Positions 7,360-10,193 of a stretch of 10,193 nucleotides of DNA are shown here, piece after piece. Position 1 is the stretch's first letter; each line of letters begins with the position of its first letter. Made by a program: the position numbers and the translations under genes. The notes below the pieces were generated by a model that saw only the letters and a program-made list of their open reading frames with translations, ran no database searches and was not told where the DNA came from. The stretch is taken from positions 1 through 10,193 of the forward strand of contig SKVI01000285.1 of the NCBI GenBank assembly GCA_007129525.1, given 5' to 3'. The stretch is from Gemmatimonadota bacterium (GTDB taxonomy: Bacteria; Gemmatimonadota; Gemmatimonadetes; Longimicrobiales; Gaopeijiaceae).

Positions 7360-7854
7360 TCACCCCCCGGATTCGACGGTGATCTGGATGGTCTCGCAGA
7401 GTCCCTCAAGGGTTCGGTGTTCGTCGTCGCCGGCCTGCACCGACAGGATGTACTCACCCGGCTCCAGCTGCATCTCGATCTCGTTGCTGCCGTCGCCGAA
7501 GTGGATCCAGGGATCGGCCTCCGGGATGATGGTGCCGGGCGGCAGGCACTCCGTGTTGTAGCCCAGGTGGTAGTGGATCACCTCCTCCCGGGGTTCGTCC
7601 ACCTCGTCGGGCACGGCTCCGATCTCGATGTTTTCGCTCCCGAACACCACCTGCACCGGGCTCGTCACCGTCTCACCGTCCCGGGGCTGTTCGAAGAAGA
7701 CCCGGGCTTCGTCGGTGGCCTCGGGGACCTCGTCGGCCTCGGGCGCCACGTCGCCGCAAGCGGCCGCGGCCACGAGGACGAATGCGAGCGAGACCAGTCC
7801 GAATCCGGCCCGGCGGGGGCACAGCGGTCCGCAATTCCAGGGGGCACGTACCAT
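7360..7854 (-). CDS. Lipoprotein with DUF4399 domain
   Basis: The product has 164 residues. Residues 14-32 form a basic then hydrophobic signal ('RRAGFGLVSLAFVLVAAAA') ending in Cys33, a type II lipoprotein signal, so the protein should be lipid-anchored in the envelope. An acidic linker (35-50) leads to the domain: 'VFFEQPRDGETVTSPVQVVFG' begins at 52, 'HYHLGY' is at 94-99 and 'WIHFGDGSNEIEMQLEPGEY' at 116-135. 'LSVQAGDDEHRTL' (137-149) and a final strand 'ETIQITVE' follow. This order (GxxVtSPv, HxHL, HFGxGxxE, LxPGxy, GDxxH) is that of DUF4399, a small beta-sandwich of unknown function. His94, His96, His118 and His146 could bind a metal. Cys103 and Cys153 are a possible disulphide not usual for the motif set. 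GGGAG lies 8 bases before ATG 7854. Confidence 0.85.
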   Translation of the reverse strand: MVRAPWNCGPLCPRRAGFGLVSLAFVLVAAAACGDVAPEADEVPEATDEARVFFEQPRDGETVTSPVQVVFGSENIEIGAVPDEVDEPREEVIHYHLGYNTECLPPGTIIPEADPWIHFGDGSNEIEMQLEPGEYILSVQAGDDEHRTLEGLCETIQITVESGG

Positions 7855-8015
7855 GTCAGGATCTCCCGGTGTGATGACGATTGGGCGAGGGTGCGGAGAA
7901 CGGAGAAACCTCCTGCGAGTCCCGTCACCCCTCGATGCTGCGCGGCAAGGTAGATGGGACCGTCAGATGCGAGCAAGGGGTCTGCAACTCCCGGAAAAGG
8001 GTGCTCGGGCCCCCC

Positions 8016-8354
8016 TCACCCCTCGTCGCCCGACGAACCGGAGCCGCTCCAGTCGTCGGTCTCCTCCGGCTGACGCGACCATTCCTCCCGGGCTTCCCGG
8101 GCCCGACGGGCCGCCTCCTCCACGATCCGGAGCGACTCACGGACCTCCGCCGGATCCGGATCGTCGGGTGCCAGGCGCCCGGTGCCCCGGACCTCGTAGG
8201 CGAACAACTTGGACCGGAGGTCACCCATCATCCGGATGATCCGGGGCGTGCCCTCCAGGAGGCGCCCTTCCTCCTCCAGCCGAAGCAGAAGTCCGGCAAA
8301 GTGGACCAGGTCGGCGCGGAGCCGTTCGGGCGAGATATCGTCGTGGGTTCCCAT
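8016..8354 (-). CDS. Conserved-looking small protein of unknown function
   Basis: The product has 112 residues. I do not recognise the family. Residues 7-48 ('SPERLRADLVHFAGLLLRLE...IIRMMGDLRSKLF') look like two amphipathic helices. Residues 67-90 ('DPAEVRESLRIVEEAARRAR') form a third, strongly charged helix with coiled-coil character. The tail (93-112) is Ser/Gly/Asp/Glu-rich and probably disordered. There is no signal peptide or membrane segment, so it is likely cytosolic and oligomeric or partner-binding. ATG 8354 is the only ATG start that keeps the first helix, but no Shine-Dalgarno precedes it: the upstream 32 bases are a tandem duplication. An in-frame TGA lies just beyond. It precedes the DUF4399 gene on the same strand by 161 bases. 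Amino-acid composition and third-position GC favour a real gene, but homology was not testable here. Confidence 0.65.
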   Translation of the reverse strand: MGTHDDISPERLRADLVHFAGLLLRLEEEGRLLEGTPRIIRMMGDLRSKLFAYEVRGTGRLAPDDPDPAEVRESLRIVEEAARRAREAREEWSRQPEETDDWSGSGSSGDEG

Positions 8355-8386
8355 GTCGGTGTCGTCAGGCGTCGGTGTCGTCAGGC
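8355..8386. repeat. Perfect 16-bp tandem duplication at the start of the 112-residue gene
   Basis: GTCGGTGTCGTCAGGC occurs at 8355-8370 and 8371-8386, with GTCAGG as a partial third copy. It abuts the ATG at 8354 and fills the position where a ribosome site would be. Confidence 0.9.
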
Positions 8387-8629
8387 GTCAGGACCGTGAG
8401 TCGAGCCTTGATGTCGGAAGGGGCCTGGGGAGCAAAGAAGTACCCTTCCCTCCGGCAAGCGGTCCCGGCCCACCGACGAGTTCGCGACCACTACGGCCCG
8501 GGTCACTGGCGGACGGCCCGGGCACTCATCGTTCAGGGACGCCGGCGCTCTGGGAGGAGGCCAGGTACCGGACGCTCCTGGCCGAACGAAGGGGCGACGG
8601 GGCGTAGCAGGCTGCCGCCCGGTGCCCCC
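8387..8629. other. Intergenic, no gene called
   Basis: No frame is convincing. On the + strand, one frame reads '...HYGPGHWRTARALIVQG' (up to about 8538) and a neighbouring frame ends 'TPALWEEARYRTLLAERR' before a TAG at 8605. Joined by a frameshift these could be a gene fragment, but neither part has a recognised family or start, so it is not listed as a pseudogene. Confidence 0.4.
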
Positions 8630-9198
8630 TCAACCCCCCTCCAGGAGGTAGCGCCGAAAGAACTCGGCCGTACGACGATAGTAGTCGTACCGGCTCGGGA
8701 CGTGGTCGAAGTTGTGTCGCTCCAGGGGGTAGTACATGACCTCGAAGTCCTTCTCAAGCTCGATGAGTCGCTGTAGTGGGCCCAGTCGGTGACCCCGTCG
8801 TTGGAGACCCCGGCGGCGAACACCCCCGGGTACCGGAAGAGCGACATGAGGGTGAAGAACCCCCCGTACGACACGCCGTACATGCCCAGCCGGTCCGGGT
8901 CCGGATGCCAGCGGAAATGGACGCCGGATCCGTCCAGCGCCCAGCGGGCCTGACGCACCTCCTGACCGAGCCAGCGATCCGGGCTCGACACATCCCGAAG
9001 GGTGAGGGCGCCCTCCGCCGCACCCGCGGGGTCCGCCGTGCCCCCTGGGTCTGCCTGCCGCACGGGAGGCTCGGCCGGGAAGGAGACCTGGCCTTCAGCC
9101 TGGGCAGGAATGATCCCGGTGACGCACGTGGCCAGGAGAAGGAGCAGTCCCCGGCGCAGGCGTAAGGGACCGGGTGCACGAGACGGGCTGGACACCAT
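8630..9198 (-). pseudogene. S9 family peptidase (prolyl oligopeptidase/DPP-like), internally deleted
   Basis: Three separate parts of one S9 peptidase lie in order. (1) From ATG 9198: a signal peptide ('RGLLLLLATCVTGIIPAQA') and the start of the propeller domain, 'LTLRDVSSPDRWLGQEV...RWALDGSGVHFRWHPDP'. (2) Joined directly near 8890-8905: 'DRLGMYGVSYGGFFTLMSLF...GVTDWAHYSD', with the nucleophile Ser in GVSYGG. (3) After a second junction and frame change near 8765: 'LIELEKDFEVMYYPLERHNF' and on to the stop at 8630, with the catalytic His in ERHNF. Missing are most of the beta-propeller and the segment between Ser and His carrying the catalytic Asp. Full-length relatives are several times longer. 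The product cannot be active; the frame continuing from part 2 runs on as nonsense to 8533. The start is uncertain because no ribosome site precedes ATG 9198. Confidence 0.85.
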
Positions 9199-9469
9199 CG
9201 AGACGATGAGAACGGAGCTCGGACACGGGTCGACGGGGTGAAGAGGGACGTTCAGGTGACATCGCCCTGCAAAGTAGGCGGTGGGCACGTCACCTGTCAC
9301 ACCTCGTTCTGAAGCTTGCAAGGGGGGGCACCGCGCGGGATCCGGGACGACCTTGTACACGCCTTCTACCACGCCCACTGCAACGGTAGGCTGACACACT
9401 GTTCGTGAAATGACAGGCGCGGACAAGCCGCGCCCTCCCGCCTTCCCACACAACACCAGGAGACCCACG
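9199..9469. other. Divergent intergenic region
   Basis: No protein gene is seen between the S9 relic and the methyltransferase. It contains a large inverted repeat (9253-9296) and the methyltransferase ribosome site AGGAG (9458-9462). No clear promoter hexamers were found. Confidence 0.5.
9253..9296. repeat. Long inverted repeat
   Basis: CAGGTGAC (9253-9260) and GTCACCTG (9289-9296) are perfect arms. Inside, ATCGCC (9261-9266) pairs with GGCGGT (9277-9282) with one wobble, leaving a GGGCAC bulge and a ten-base loop. No T tract follows. It may be an operator, a transcript-end hairpin, or the trace of a lost insertion. Confidence 0.6.
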
Positions 9470-10183
9470 ATGGCAGTGAACAAGGAAGAACTCGAGGCCT
9501 TCACCTCGGACGGGGGGATCGGTTGGGGAGAACATCACCACGACCTCTTCGCCGGCACGGAACGCTTCTTCGAGCCCGTCTACCGGACCAACCTGGTCGA
9601 GCGCTGGATTCCCGCCCTGGACGGGGTGGAGGAGAAGCTGAAGTCGGGCGCCCGGGTAGCCGACGTGGGCTGCGGCCACGGAGCGTCCCTCATCTTGCTG
9701 GCGAGGGCCTTTCCGGCCTCCACCTTCGTGGGGTTCGACTACCACGAGGGATCGGTGGAGGCGGCGCGGGACTCGGCGGCCCAGGCCGGGGTGGGTGACC
9801 GAGTGAGCTTCCAGGTGGCCGGCGCCGACTCCTTCGGAGGCGAGCCCTACGACCTGGTCTGCGTCTTCAACGCCCTCCACGAGTGGGGAGACCCGGTGGG
9901 GGCGGCCCGGCACATCCGGAGCCGCCTCGCCCCTGACGGCACCTGGATGTTCACCGAACCCTGCACCGATGACGAACTCGTGGAGAGCGTTCGGGCCCGA
10001 ACCTTCTTCTCGGTCTCCACCTTCGTGTGCACCCCCAGCGCCCTTTCCCAGGGCGGGGAGGACGCCCTGGGTGCCCAGGCGGGTGAAGCCAACCTTCGGC
10101 GGGTGGTTGAGGGGGCCGGCTTCACCCGGTTCCGGCGCGCCGCCGAGACCCCGGCCTTCATGGTGCTGGAGGCCCGACCCTGA
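9470..10183 (+). CDS. Class I SAM-dependent methyltransferase (Rv2258c-like family, without N-terminal winged helix)
   Basis: The product has 237 residues. The Rossmann-type SAM domain shows motif I 'VADVGCGHGAS' (63-73), the acidic ribose-binding position in 'FVGFDYH' (86-92) and 'VAGADSF' (116-122). 'YDLVCVFNALHEWGDP' (127-142) and 'LAPDGTWMFTEP' (153-164) follow. The C-terminal 'CTPSALSQGGEDALGAQAGE' (187-206) and 'AGFTRFRRAAETPAFMVLEAR' are characteristic of the family that includes mycobacterial Rv2258c. The methyl acceptor is unknown. Family members are usually about 350 residues with a winged-helix/dimerisation domain first; here the protein begins at 'FTSDGGIGWGEHHHDLFAG', the linker before the catalytic domain. 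ATG 9470 is chosen for AGGAG 7 bases upstream; an in-frame ATG at 9410 would add 20 unconserved residues. The gene stands alone, transcribed away from the S9 relic. Confidence 0.88.
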   Translation: MAVNKEELEAFTSDGGIGWGEHHHDLFAGTERFFEPVYRTNLVERWIPALDGVEEKLKSGARVADVGCGHGASLILLARAFPASTFVGFDYHEGSVEAARDSAAQAGVGDRVSFQVAGADSFGGEPYDLVCVFNALHEWGDPVGAARHIRSRLAPDGTWMFTEPCTDDELVESVRARTFFSVSTFVCTPSALSQGGEDALGAQAGEANLRRVVEGAGFTRFRRAAETPAFMVLEARP

Positions 10184-10193
10184 GGGGCTTTGC

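Noticed and set aside
7960..7990. Possible promoter (TTGCTC, 18 bases, TACCTT on the minus strand) ahead of the DUF4399 gene
   Set aside because: Both hexamers match consensus at only three positions, which is expected by chance.
8209..8607. + strand frame ending 'WEEARYRTLLAERR'
   Set aside because: The end looks gene-like but the rest is antisense to the 112-residue gene and no family is recognised; kept only as a note in the intergenic entry.

Overview
The window is GC-rich bacterial chromosome. The mix of a DUF222/HNH-type protein of the 'RSCAH ... MARGELSFSKVRALTRV' kind, a secreted S9-peptidase relic, a DUF1569 protein and a DUF4399 lipoprotein would fit Gemmatimonadota or a neighbouring phylum. 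This is inference from family resemblance only. No rRNA, tRNA, phage or IS genes are visible.

Layout. 1-841 (-): N-terminal 280 residues of a DUF222 protein running off the left edge. 842-1410: no protein gene, but a complete stand-alone RNA unit on the + strand: promoter (TTGACA at 1152), structured leader, a GEMM-I (c-di-GMP-I class) riboswitch aptamer (about 1272-1370) and a strong intrinsic terminator (1359-1409) sharing bases with the aptamer's outer helix. The residue equivalent to the specificity nucleotide G20 of the Vibrio Vc2 aptamer is A here (A1282), as in the cGAMP-responsive GEMM-Ib variants of Geobacter. 1560-2543 (-): copD. 2544-2987: a repeat-filled divergent intergenic region. 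2988-3500 (+): small exported protein whose 3' end overlaps the convergent BASS transporter gene (3434-4336, -). 4405-6636 (-): monomeric NADP isocitrate dehydrogenase, possibly cotranscribed with the BASS gene. 6862-7320 (+): DUF1569/DinB-like protein. 7360-7854 (-): DUF4399 lipoprotein. 8016-8354 (-): 112-residue unknown. 8630-9198 (-): S9 peptidase pseudogene with two internal deletions. 9470-10183 (+): SAM-dependent methyltransferase.

Most genes look like unrelated housekeeping or accessory functions (TCA-cycle IDH, organic-anion transporter, copper protein, envelope lipoprotein), without one shared pathway. The most unusual element is the riboswitch. It has its own promoter and terminator but no same-strand gene follows it; any readthrough would run antisense into copD. 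It is therefore a candidate for a dinucleotide-controlled antisense RNA, a trans-acting or ligand-sponge small RNA, or the remnant of a switch whose gene was lost.
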